NCBI RefSeq assembly: GCF_001423425.1 | Contig: NZ_LMNX01000001.1 | Span: forward strand, 764,970-828,969 | Reading direction: 5' to 3' | DNA length: 64,000 nucleotides | Source of the DNA: Rhizobium sp. Leaf306 | GTDB lineage: Bacteria > Pseudomonadota > Alphaproteobacteria > Rhizobiales > Rhizobiaceae | In this document: one piece after another, positions 44,577-55,900 of the stretch | Layout: the number at the start of each line of letters is the position of its first letter | Numbering within the stretch: the stretch's first letter is position 1 | Translations under genes and position numbers: made by a program | The notes under the pieces: generated by a model | What the model saw: the letters and a program-made list of their open reading frames with translations, nothing else | Database searches by the model: none | What the model was told of the DNA's origin: nothing

Positions 44577-45614
44577 ATGATGGACTTCGATACCTTTAGT
44601 GACAACCTGCCCGGCCAGCCGCTTTCTCAGGCAGAGAAAGCGGCTGCGGTTCTGCTCGCAATGGGAACGGGCGTTGCAGGTAAGCTGCTGAAGTATTTTA
44701 CCCAAGCCGAACTGCAGACAATCATTGCCTCCGCGCAGAGCCTGCGCGCCATTCCGCCAGACGAACTGACCACTCTCGTCAACGAGTTCGAAGACCTGTT
44801 CACCGAGGGAACAGGTTTGATGGACAACGCCATGGCGATGGAAAAGATTCTCGACGAAGGCCTGACGCCGGAAGAGGTCGACGGACTGCTGGGAAGACGC
44901 ACCGCGTTCCAGACCTACGAGGACAGTCTCTGGGACCGTCTTCAGGACGCCGATCCGGTGTTCATCTGCAAGTATCTCGGCCGCGAACATCCGCAGACGA
45001 TCGCCTACATCCTTTCGATGCTGCCTTCCGCCTTTGGTGCGAAGATCCTGGTCGAACTGCCGGAAAGCCTGCGTGCCGACATCATGAAGCGTGCGGTGAA
45101 CCTGAAGAACGTCAATCCGCAGGCGGTGCAGATCATCGAAAAGCGGATCGCCGATCTCGTCAACGAAATCGATGCCGAGCGGAACTCGACCGGCCCGGTC
45201 AAGGTTGCAGACCTGATGAACCAGCTCGAAAAGCCGCAGGTCGATTCCCTGCTCGAATCACTGGAACAGGTCAGCCAGGAAGCAGCCCAGAAGGTTCGCC
45301 CGAAGATCTTCCTGTTCGAAGATCTCATGGTCATGCCGCAGCGCAGCCGTGTCATCCTGCTCAACGATATCGCGGGCGACATCCTGACGATGGCGCTGAA
45401 AGGTTCGTCGGCACCGATGCGCGAATCCGTGCTCGTCTGCCTCAGCCCACGCCAGCGCCGCATGGTCGAATCGGATCTTGCCGCCGGCGGTACGATCAAC
45501 CCGCGCGAAGTGGCGCTTGCCCGCCGCGCGATCTCGCAGGAAGCGATCCGGCTTGCCAATTCCGGCCAGATCGAACTCAAGGAAAAAGAAGCACCGGCAA
45601 GCGAAGCGGCCTGA
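44577..45614 (+). CDS. fliG: Flagellar motor switch protein FliG
   Basis: This is a 345-residue rotor protein with the three FliG domains. The middle EHPQTIAYILS motif (residues about 140-150) and the C-terminal charged torque helix region (PRSRVILLNDIAGDILTMALKGSSAPMRESVLVCLSPRQRRMVESDL) are clear. Two adjacent ATGs are possible. A strong terminator 33 bases after the stop ends the operon here, instead of running on to flhB as in other rhizobia. Confidence 0.97.
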   Translation: MMDFDTFSDNLPGQPLSQAEKAAAVLLAMGTGVAGKLLKYFTQAELQTIIASAQSLRAIPPDELTTLVNEFEDLFTEGTGLMDNAMAMEKILDEGLTPEEVDGLLGRRTAFQTYEDSLWDRLQDADPVFICKYLGREHPQTIAYILSMLPSAFGAKILVELPESLRADIMKRAVNLKNVNPQAVQIIEKRIADLVNEIDAERNSTGPVKVADLMNQLEKPQVDSLLESLEQVSQEAAQKVRPKIFLFEDLMVMPQRSRVILLNDIAGDILTMALKGSSAPMRESVLVCLSPRQRRMVESDLAAGGTINPREVALARRAISQEAIRLANSGQIELKEKEAPASEAA

Positions 45615-45646
45615 TTGCCTCCGCTGCCGGACGCATCCAACACCGA

Positions 45647-45674
45647 AATGCCCGCCTCGTGCGGGCATTTTGTT
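45647..45674 (+). terminator. Intrinsic terminator after fliG
   Basis: AATGCCCGC and GCGGGCATT form a 9-bp stem with loop CTCGT, followed by TTTGTT. It closes the motA-fliM-fliN-fliG operon and separates it from the glf/repeat block. Confidence 0.92.
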
Positions 45675-45707
45675 ATCCTTCGCCATCTCGGATGCGGTCA
45701 AGCATAG

Positions 45708-46991
<1,284 letters not shown>

Positions 46992-47400
46992 AGCCGATGT
47001 AACAGTGGCATAGTCTGCAAGAAGGGTTGCCCGGATTTGCGGGAAACGGATGGCTGCACCGAAATTGGTGAAAATGGCCGCGCTATACTTTGTCGCGTCG
47101 ACAATATCTTGCGGTTCGATTGCGCGATGCTGTTCGTCGCTGACGAAAAGACCGCCAATTCAGTGGAACTTTAGGTCGCTGCTTCCTGCGACAGTGAACC
47201 GGCAAATCAGGTTCCATTGAGTTCTTGCCGGGCGTAGTAAACTCCTGAAGTCTCGCTCGGCATTAACCCAAAATTAAGCGGTACTCCGTTACATCTTTAG
47301 TGATCGCGAAAGTTCAAACACAGGTCCCATTCCCCCATGCGTCAGACGCAACGCGGGGAGGCTTTGTATGGAATCTTTCTCGGCCACCGGCGTAGGGGGT

Positions 47401-47421
47401 CAGAGCTGTCGAACAGCTCTG
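47401..47421. promoter_or_regulatory. Perfect inverted repeat upstream of repeat gene 1
   Basis: CAGAGCTGT pairs with ACAGCTCTG around a 3-base CGA centre, 21 bases in all, about 230 bases before the start codon. No T-run follows, so an operator or leader hairpin is more likely than a terminator. Confidence 0.4.
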
Positions 47422-47546
47422 GAAGCATGATGCCCTTCCAATACGCAGGCTCGCAGGAGCCATGTCTCACTTGATATTGTTTCGTCCGTCATGAGGTCCG
47501 AGTTGTGGTCGCTGAGTGCGCCCGGCTACGTGGGCATGATTGCCGG

Positions 47547-47566
47547 CAGGCGCCTTTGCGCGCCTG
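47547..47566. promoter_or_regulatory. Second inverted repeat in the leader of repeat gene 1
   Basis: CAGGCGC pairs with GCGCCTG over a 6-base loop, about 85 bases upstream of the start codon; a possible leader RNA stem. Confidence 0.25.
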
Positions 47567-48797
47567 GGTCGCTGTAGGAACTGTTCGTTCATTACGCAGC
47601 CAGGGACAGGGGAATGCGTACGTGATCAACCAACTCCGAGGGCGCACATAATGACTTCTATCGTATCATCTCTAAGCGTAAACCAGATCAAGGCGATGTC
47701 CACGACGACGATTGCGTCGCTGAGCACGGATGACGTCGCCGCTCTGAGCTCCACTCAGATCGCAGCACTTTCATCGTCGCAGATCGCTGCGATCGAAACC
47801 GGCGACTTCGAGGTCATGTCGTCCGCACAGATCAGCGCCATCTCGGCCGCTGCGGTGCTGGGCATGTCGACCGACCAGCTTGGTGTCCTTTCGACCGGCA
47901 ATGTGCAGGGTCTGTCGACCTCGCAGCTCGCCGCGATGTACTCCACCCAGATCGAAGCTCTCGATGCCGATCAGGTAACCGCGCTCAGCAGCACGCAGAT
48001 CGCGGCTCTCGGCTCCGCGTCGCTCGCCGTGATGTCGACGGATGAACTTGCGAGCTTCACGACCGACGAAATTGCCGCCATCAGCACCAAGGCTATCGTC
48101 GCTCTCGACGCCGACGATTTCGCTGCATTCGGCAGCAACGTGTCGGCCCTCACCTCCAAGCAGGTCTCGGCGCTCAGCACGGACCAGATCGCACTTTTTA
48201 GCACCACCACGATCGCTGCATTCGGTTCCGACCAGGTCGCTGCGCTGACATCCAGCCAGATCGGCGTTATGTCGACCGCCGCGATCGCCGCAATCGCGAC
48301 CGACACCATCTCCTCGCTGACGTCCAAGCAGCTCTCCGCGATGTCCTCCGACCAGATCGCCGCACTTGATCTCGACCGGACCACCGCGCTGACCAGCTCT
48401 CAGATCTCCGGCCTCGGCTCCGACGCAATCGGCGCAATGACGACGGACGAAATCGCAGCCTTCACGACCGACGAACTCGCCGCTATCAGCACCAAGGCCA
48501 TTGCAGGCCTTTCCACTGACGACTTGACCGCTCTCGGCACCAACGTCACCTCCTTGACGTCCAAGCAGATCTCGGCACTATCGACCGCCCAGATCGCATC
48601 GCTGAGCACCGACGTCATCGCCGGACTCGGCAGCAGCCAGATCGGCGCGCTGACATCCACTCAGGTCGCAGTTCTGTCCACCGCCGCTATCGCCGCAATC
48701 GCGACAGACAACATCGCCGCCCTGACCTCCAAGCAGCTCTCGGCCATGTCGACAGACCAGGTTGCAGCTCTGGATGTCGACCAGGTGACGGCTCTCT

Positions 48798-48895
48798 CCA
48801 GCTCGCAGATCGCCGGCCTGAGCTCGGGTGCCATGGCTGTCATGTCGACCGACGAAATCGCAGCCTTCTCGACTGACGAAGTCGCCGCCATCAGC
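48798..48895 (+). repeat. Exact 98-base duplication, copy A
   Basis: Identical base for base to 49576-49673; the bases just before differ (T here, A there). The last base is exactly the position where the reading frame breaks, and the next bases differ from the second copy. Confidence 0.9.
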
Positions 48896-49575
48896 GATCG
48901 CTGCCCTCGGAACCGACGTGACTGTCCTGACCTCCAAGCAGATCTCGGCAATGTCGACCACCCAGATCGCATCGCTGAGCACGGATGTCATCGCATCGCT
49001 CGGCAGCAGCCAGATCGGCGCATTGACGTCCACTCAGATTGCGGTTCTGTCGACCGGCTCCATCGCAGCGATTGCTACCGACAGTATCGTTGCTCTCACC
49101 TCCAAGCAGCTTTCGGCCATGTCGACAGACCAGGTCGCAGCTCTTGATGTCGACCAGGTGACGGCTCTGTCCAGCTCGCAGATCGCAGGGCTGACCTCGG
49201 GTGCCATCGCTGTCATGTCGACCGACGAAATTGCAGCCTTCTCCACTGACGAACTTGCCGCGATCAGCAGCAAGGCAATCTCCGGCCTGTCCACGGATCA
49301 GCTTACTGCCCTCGGCACCGACGTCACGTCCATGACGTCCAAGCAGATCTCGGCGATGTCGACCGCGCAGATCGCATCGCTGAGCACCGACGTCATCGCC
49401 GGACTCGGCAGCAGCCAGATCGGCGCAATGACGTCCACGCAGGTCGGAGTTCTGTCCACTGCCGCTATCGCCGCAATCGCGACAGACAACATCGTTGCCC
49501 TTTCCTCCAAGCAGCTGTCGGCCATGTCGACAGACCAGGTCGCAGCTCTTAGTGTCGATCAGGTAACTGCCCTGA

Positions 49576-49673
49576 CCAGCTCGCAGATCGCCGGCCTGAG
49601 CTCGGGTGCCATGGCTGTCATGTCGACCGACGAAATCGCAGCCTTCTCGACTGACGAAGTCGCCGCCATCAGC
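49576..49673 (+). repeat. Exact 98-base duplication, copy B
   Basis: Second copy of 48798-48895, again ending exactly at a frame break. Both break points fall at the same offset (44 bases after the gacgaa landmark) within their 405-base units. Confidence 0.9.
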
Positions 49674-50632
49674 CCACGGATCAGCTGGCTGCCCTCGGGA
49701 CCGATGTGACTGTCCTGACTTCCAAGCAGATCTCGGCGATGTCGACTACCCAGATTGCATCGATGAGCACGGATGTCATCGCTTCGCTCGGCAGCAACCA
49801 GATCGGCGCACTGACGTCCACTCAGATCGCGGCTCTGTCCACCAACGCGATCGGCGCAATCTCGACCGCCAGTGTCGTTGCCCTCACCTCCAAGCAGCTT
49901 TCGGCTATGTCGACAGACCAGGTCGCAGCTCTCGGTATCGATCAAGTAACGGCTCTCTCCAGCTCGCAGATCGCCGGCCTGAGCTCGGGTGCCATCGCTG
50001 CCATGTCGACCGACGAAATCGCAGCCTTCTCCACTGACGAAGTCGCGGCCATCAGCACGAAGGCAATCTCCGGTCTCTCCACGGATCAGCTTGCTGCTCT
50101 CAGCGCTAACGTTGGTTCGCTGAGCTCCAAGCAGATTGCGGCCCTGTCCACCGACCAGGTCGCGTCTCTGAGCACTGATACGGTTGCAGCCCTCAGCTCC
50201 ACCCAGATCGGCGCGCTGACCTCCAGGCAGATCTCGGCACTGTCCACCGCCGCGATCGGTGCAATCGAAACGGCCGACATCGGTTCGCTGAGCTCCAAGG
50301 TGCTCTCGGCCATGTCAACCGATCAGGTTGCAGCGCTCAGCCTGGATCAGGTTACTGCACTGACCAGCTCGCAGATTGCCGGTCTGACCTCTGGCGGCAT
50401 CGCCGCAATGTCGACCGACGAAATTGCAGCCTTCTCGACTGACGAGATCGCCGCGATCAGCACCAAGTCCATCTCCGGCCTGTCTACAGAAGACATTGCC
50501 GGCTTGGCCTCGACACAGCTCAATGCCCTGAACTCGCGTCAGATCCAGGCCCTGAGCGACGAACAGGTCGCAGCTGTCATTGCCGCATACTCGTCGGTCT
50601 GACGACCAGCGAAGGCGATACGCTCCATCATC

Positions 50633-50667
50633 AAAGGCGGCGCAGCTTAGGCTGCGCCGCCTTTTTG
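50633..50667 (+). terminator. Intrinsic terminator after repeat gene 1
   Basis: AAAGGCGGCGCAGC pairs with GCTGCGCCGCCTTT (14 bp, perfect) over loop TTAG, followed by TT. It separates repeat gene 1 from the glycosyltransferase gene and shows the first gene is, or recently was, an independently expressed unit. Confidence 0.93.
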
Positions 50668-50811
50668 GTTGACCGCAGGGCATGCAAGTCTGGATTGCCC
50701 TCACCCTGCTTCGCGACCGCAATAACAAGCCCGACGCAAGCTAACCCCGATAATTACAAGGATAAGACGCGTGGAGTGCGTCAATCGTCAGCATCGCTGC
50801 CTTGGAACGGG

Positions 50812-52869
50812 ATGGTCATGAACGCCAATATCGCACCTGCAACTGCCCAGGCTTCGCCCTTCGCCAGTATTCTGGAGAAGGCGCAGAACCAGCAACTCTC
50901 GCTCGGCGATCTGTTCCAGGTTGCAGAAGCGCTCAATTCCAGCGGCCAGCAGGCGCGCGCCGTCGAGGTCTACAAGGTGTGGACCGCCTTCAACGAAACC
51001 CACCCGCTTTTGCATGTCGCCTATTTCAACTACTCCGTGACGCTGCGACAGCAGGGCGACAATGCCGGCGCCATTCTCGCCTTGCAGGCGGCCAACAGGC
51101 TCGATCCGCTTTTCGGCCCGGCCCACATCAATCTGGGACGTACGCTCGAAGATTCCGGCCTCATCAATCAGGCACTCCAGAAATGGCGCACCTATATCGA
51201 TCTGACCGACGAAGTCATTCCTGACCGCATCAACAACCGCCTGATGGCCATGCAGCATACTGGCCGCGTGCTCGAAAACGCGGGTCGGCTGGATGATGCG
51301 GAATCCATCCTGTGGCAGGCGATCGAACTGCAGCCAAACAAGACGGAGGCCGGCCAGCACTGGAGTTCGATTCGCCAGCGCCAGTGCAAATGGCCGGTTC
51401 TGACCACGACATCGCCGCATGTGACGCCGCGCCAGCTTCTCGATGCCATGTCGCCGCTGACGCTGTCGTGCTATTCGGACGATCCGATGTTCCAGTTGGC
51501 CAAGGCCTATCGCTACAGCAAGCAGCTTATCGGCGGGCCGTTCGACCTCAGTGCCTTCCTGCGCAAGGCTCCTAAGAAGAAGACCGGAACCGGCCAGCGC
51601 CTGCGCATCGGTTACCTGTCATCAGACCTTCGCGACCATGCCGTCGGTTTCGCATTGCGCGAAGTGCTCGAGTTGCACGACAAGGATAGCGTCGAGATCT
51701 ACGCCTACTATTGCGGCGAGGCCCGCACCAATGACGCGACGCAGGACCGCATCAAGGCGGTCGCCGACCAGTGGCGCGATATTGCGGCACTTGGCGATGC
51801 GGAAGCGGCGAAGACGATCCGCGCCGACGAGATCGATATCCTGATCGACGTCAACGGCTATACGAAAATGGCCCGTGCGAAAATATTCGCCTACCGTCCG
51901 GCACCGGTCATCGTCAATTTCTGCGGCTATCCGGGATCGATCGGCAGCCCGTTCCACCAGTACATGATTGCCGACGGTCACATCGTGCCGCCGGAAAACG
52001 AGATCTTCTATACGGAGAAGGTGCTGCGGATCGCCTGCAACCAGCCGATCGACCGCAAGCGCGTAATCGCCCCGACGCCGAGCCGCATCGATGCCGGACT
52101 GCCGGACGGCGCCTTCGTCTATGCCTGCTTCAACGGCATGCAGAAGATCACATCGGACTGCTTCAATCGCTGGATGAAGATCCTGTCGGCAACGCCCGGC
52201 AGCGTCCTCTGGCTGCTCGCGGGGGACGAGGATGCCAATGTGCGGCTGCGCCAGCTGGCCGAGAAGCAGGGGATCGCGGCAGAACGGCTGATCTTCGCGC
52301 CGAAAGCGCCGAACGCCAATCACCTTGCCCGCATCGCCTGTGCCGATCTCTTCCTCGATACATTCCCCTACGGCGCGCATTCGACGGCGTCGGACGCCAT
52401 TACCATGGGTCTTCCGATCCTCACTGTGTCGGGCAACGGCTTTGCCTCGCGGTTCTGCGGCAGCATTGTTGCCGCCGCCGGCATTCCGGAGATGATCTGC
52501 GCCACACCGGAGGAGTATGTCGCGCGCGCCATCGGCTTTGCGCATGACCGCGAGAGCCTGCGCGAGATCAGAACGTCGCTCTGGGACAAGCGCGACACGA
52601 GCGCGCTTCGGGACATGCCCGGCCTCGCGCGTCGGCTGGAAGAACTCTACTGGCAGATGCAGGGCGAGGCCGAGCGTGGGGAGACGCCGGTGCCTGATCT
52701 TCGCAATCTCGACATCTATTACGAAGTCGGCGCGGAGCTCGTTCTCGAGGGGATCGAGTTCGAAACTGCCGATGCCTACCGGAAGCGCTACACATCGAAG
52801 CTGGCATATCAGAACGAATATGCGCCGATTCCCTACGACGACCGTTTCTGGAAACAAAACAAGGGCTGA
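50812..52869 (+). CDS. TPR/O-GlcNAc transferase-like glycosyltransferase (GT41, SPINDLY-type)
   Basis: About 685 residues from ATG 50812; ATG 50818 is almost as likely, and the frame upstream is not conserved. Residues 1 to about 200 form TPR-like helix pairs (HINLGRTLEDSGLINQALQKW; VLENAGRLDDAESILWQAIEL). The C-terminal part is the GT41 catalytic region: IGYLSSDLRDHAVGF with His276 at the OGT catalytic-histidine position, FCGYPGSIGSPFHQYMIAD, then ACFNGMQKI with Lys445 at the UDP-binding lysine position. VLWLL and APNANHLARIACADLFLDTFPYGAHSTASDAITMGLP follow. This family moves GlcNAc, fucose or other sugars onto Ser/Thr, and HMW1C-type members onto Asn. It is cytoplasmic. It is flanked on both sides by Ser/Thr-rich repeat genes and ends in its own terminator. 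Confidence 0.9.
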   Translation: MVMNANIAPATAQASPFASILEKAQNQQLSLGDLFQVAEALNSSGQQARAVEVYKVWTAFNETHPLLHVAYFNYSVTLRQQGDNAGAILALQAANRLDPLFGPAHINLGRTLEDSGLINQALQKWRTYIDLTDEVIPDRINNRLMAMQHTGRVLENAGRLDDAESILWQAIELQPNKTEAGQHWSSIRQRQCKWPVLTTTSPHVTPRQLLDAMSPLTLSCYSDDPMFQLAKAYRYSKQLIGGPFDLSAFLRKAPKKKTGTGQRLRIGYLSSDLRDHAVGFALREVLELHDKDSVEIYAYYCGEARTNDATQDRIKAVADQWRDIAALGDAEAAKTIRADEIDILIDVNGYTKMARAKIFAYRPAPVIVNFCGYPGSIGSPFHQYMIADGHIVPPENEIFYTEKVLRIACNQPIDRKRVIAPTPSRIDAGLPDGAFVYACFNGMQKITSDCFNRWMKILSATPGSVLWLLAGDEDANVRLRQLAEKQGIAAERLIFAPKAPNANHLARIACADLFLDTFPYGAHSTASDAITMGLPILTVSGNGFASRFCGSIVAAAGIPEMICATPEEYVARAIGFAHDRESLREIRTSLWDKRDTSALRDMPGLARRLEELYWQMQGEAERGETPVPDLRNLDIYYEVGAELVLEGIEFETADAYRKRYTSKLAYQNEYAPIPYDDRFWKQNKG

Positions 52870-52878
52870 ACTGTCCTG

Positions 52879-52913
52879 ACCCGGCTGTTCTCGATCGAGA
52901 GCGTCCGGGTTTT
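52879..52913 (+). terminator. Intrinsic terminator after the GT41 gene
   Basis: ACCCGG (52879-52884) pairs with CCGGGT (52905-52910), with an inner CTCGATCGAG palindrome inside the loop, followed by TTT. It lies 10 bases past the stop codon. Confidence 0.75.
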
Positions 52914-52976
52914 CGGCAGTCTCAAAGGCTCAAAATCCATTTTTAAAATCAAATGCCGCATCAAGGATCATAGCGT

Positions 52977-55900
52977 ATGACCTCGACCATTTCCTCCCTG
53001 AGTGCCTCTCAGGTCAGGTCCCTCTCAACGGCAAGCGTCGCTGCGTGGACCACGGAAGATGTCGCATCGCTTTCGACCAAGCAGATCGCTGCGATGTCGT
53101 CCTCGCAGATTGCGGCCCTTGATGTCGAAGACGTCGACGTGATGAACACGGTGCAGCTCAATGCCATTTCGCAAAATGCGATCATCGGCCTGACGCTGGA
53201 CCAGTTGTCCATTCTCAACGGGAACGAAATCGCCAGCCTGAGCACGAGACAGGTTTCCTCACTGTCGACCGCACAGATCAGCAGCCTTTCGGACGATCAG
53301 GCCGAGGCTCTGACCTCCGTCCAGGTCGGCGCCCTCACCTCGGAACAAATCGCGGCCCTTACACCCGACGAGATCGCAACATTTTCGACCGCCGACATGG
53401 CTGCGATCAGCGCGAAAGGTGTGCGCGGCCTGACATCGACGCTGATCGCCGCACTGTCGGAAGAACAGGTTGCAGCGCTCAACACAGCGGCGATTTCCAA
53501 TCTGGCCACGAGCCAGATCGATGCCTTTTCCGCCGATCACCTTGCAGCGCTGAAGACAATCCAGATTGCCGCTCTCGGCGGGTCGCAAATGGGCGCATTG
53601 ACCAGCAACGATATCGCGGCGCTGTCGACGGATCAGGTTGCGGCGCTCAACACAAGGGCGATCGTCGGTCTCAACACCGATCAGATTGCTGCTCTGTCCA
53701 TCGACCAGGCCGAAGCGCTATCCTCGGTCCAGGTAAAAGCGCTGACCTCGATCCAGCTCGCGGTTCTGAGCGCAGAGGCGATCGAAACGTTTTCGACGGC
53801 GGACATCGCATCGATCAGCAGCAAGGGGGTCTCCGGTCTGACAACCGACGTGATCTCAGCCCTGTCCGAACAGCAGATTGCCGCCCTGACCGTGGGGACG
53901 GTTGCGAAGCTTTCGGCAACGCAGGTGGCAGCGCTCTCGGTCGATCAGTTCACTGCCATGGCAACAGCGCAGATCGCAGCGCTCAGCGCAACGCAGATCA
54001 CCGCAATCAGCACGGGGACCATAGCCGAATTTTCCACGCAGCAGATTGCAGCACTCGGAACCGCGACCGTTGCCAAGCTTTCGACGGTTCAGATTGCAGC
54101 ACTTTCCGAAGATCAAGCGGAAGCCCTCTCCTCGGTCCAGGTAAAGGCCCTGACCTCATCGCAGATCGCAGCCTTCAGCGATTCGGCAATCGCCACCTTC
54201 TCGACCGACGATATCGCTGCCATCAGCAATCGTGGCATTGCGGGGCTGACCGTCGAGAACATTGCCGCGCTGACAACCGGACAGATCGCTTCGCTCAGCA
54301 CGTCCGCCATTTCCAACCTCGGCACGGACCAGATTGCCGCCCTTTCGGTCGAACAGGCCGAGGCCTTGTCTTCGGTCCAGATCAAGGCGCTGAGCTCGAA
54401 GCAGCTTGCCGCACTGTCGCCGGAGGCAGTCGCGACCTTTACCACCGCCGAAATCGCCGCGATCAGCAGCAAGGGTATCGGCGGCCTCAGTTCGGATGCG
54501 ATCGCAGGACTTTCCATCAGCCAGGTCGCGGCTCTCGGCACGGGTGCGATCGCCAAGCTTTCGACAACCCAGATCGCCAGCCTTTCGGCCGAGCAGGCGG
54601 ATATCCTATCCACCCTGCAGATCGCGGCACTGACCTCGAAACAGCTTTCAGCGCTTTCCCCCGAGGCAATCGCGACGTTTACGGCCGCAGAAATCGCGAC
54701 GCTCACCAACAAAAGCATCGGCGGCCTCAGCACCGATATCATTGCGGCACTCACGACAGCGCAGATCGCCGCTCTCGGGACGAGCGCGATTGCCAACCTC
54801 GGCACGCAGCAGATTGCGGCACTGTCGACGGATCAGGTGGCTACGCTTTCGGCGGCTCAGGTGAAGGTCCTGTCTTCCAAGCAGGTTTCTGCGCTGACGG
54901 AAGACGGTATCGCGACACTGTCGACGAACCAGGTGGCAGCACTGTCAACAGGTGCCATCAAGGGCTTGGTCGCGGACCAGATCGGTGCAATGTCGACCCG
55001 GCAGGCCGAAAGCCTGACGTCGGCACAGGTCGGCGCCCTGTCGTCGAAACAGCTCTCGGCGTTCGACGATGATCACATCGCCACCTTCTCAACGCTCGAT
55101 ATTGCAGCAATCGGATCGAGCGCGGTTGGCGGGCTGTCGGAGGATGCGATCTCGTCGCTCTCCGCAAGCCAGATCGCAGCGCTTGGGACAGGTGCCCTGG
55201 CGGCACTCGGTACAGGCCAGATCGCAGCTTTTGCGACATCCCAGATCGGAGCGTTGAGCACCCAGCAGATCGCCGCCCTGAAACCGACACAGATCGCAGC
55301 GCTCGGCGCGAGCGACATTGCGGTTCTCTCCACGGCGCAGGTCGCCGCACTGAGCGCCTCCGCAGTGGCAGCGCTTGGCGTCGATCAGGTCGAGGCTCTC
55401 ACATCCGCACAGATCACGGTGCTCGGCTCCAAGCAGATGGCGGCCCTGACATCGACGCAGGTCGCAGCGCTTGATACCGCCGACATCGCACGGCTATCTT
55501 CCATGCAGGTCGCAGCCCTAAGCGCCTCCGGCGTTGGGGGTCTCAGCACCAGACAGCTCGCCGTTCTGTCGGTTGATCAGGCCGAAGCGCTGAATTCCAA
55601 TCAGATCGGTGCACTCACATCCTCGCAGCTTGCTGCACTCGGGACCGACGACATCGCGACATTCTCGACCAAGGAGATTTCGGCGATCGGTTCGGGCGCA
55701 ATTTCGGGTCTGTCCACGTCAACGATCGCCAGCCTGTCGAGCGAGAAGATCGTGGCGATCAGCACAGCCGGTATCTCCGGCATGACGACACGGCAGGTCG
55801 ATGCCCTGAGCGCTGGTCAGATCGCGATCCTTTCCACGAAGCAGGTGTCGGCGCTGACCTCGCTGCAGGTCTCTGTTCTTGAGACTACAGATATTGCCGC

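Larger units (their letters stand above)
46992..47650. other. Long intergenic region ahead of the first repeat gene
   Basis: 659 bases with no convincing reading frame. It is AT-richer than its neighbours around 47255-47310. Two perfect inverted repeats are present (47401-47421 and 47547-47566). It presumably holds the promoter and a long 5' leader for the repeat gene starting at 47651; the ribosome site there is weak. Confidence 0.5.
47651..50602 (+). pseudogene. Octapeptide-repeat protein 1 (frame-broken; possibly an assembly error)
   Basis: I do not recognise a named family. The coding region is made of [ST][ST]xQ[IV]xAL-type octads grouped in macro-units of 405 bases (16 octads plus one 7-residue unit, GT[ND]VT[SV]L). 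Unit landmarks (gacgaa...) start at 48041, 48446, 48851, 49224, 49629, 50012 and 50417. Two intervals are short by 32 and 22 bases, and these shift the frame at 48895/48896 and 49673/49674. As written, translation from 47651 leaves the repeat frame at 48895 and stops at 49147. Restoring both gaps would give about 1001 residues ending SDEQVAAVIAAYSSV. There is no signal peptide and no membrane segment. Composition is Ser/Thr/Ala/Ile/Leu/Gln, acidic, almost without Cys or Trp. Closed by a strong terminator. Confidence 0.8.

Noticed and set aside
48895..49674. Phase variation by slipped-strand mispairing at the frame breaks
   Set aside because: There is no short homopolymer or simple-sequence tract at either break, so the classical mechanism does not apply; recombination or assembly error fits better.
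48895..49680. Programmed ribosomal frameshifting in repeat gene 1
   Set aside because: No slippery sequence or downstream structure; both sites are explained by missing 32 and 22 bases relative to the regular 405-base unit.
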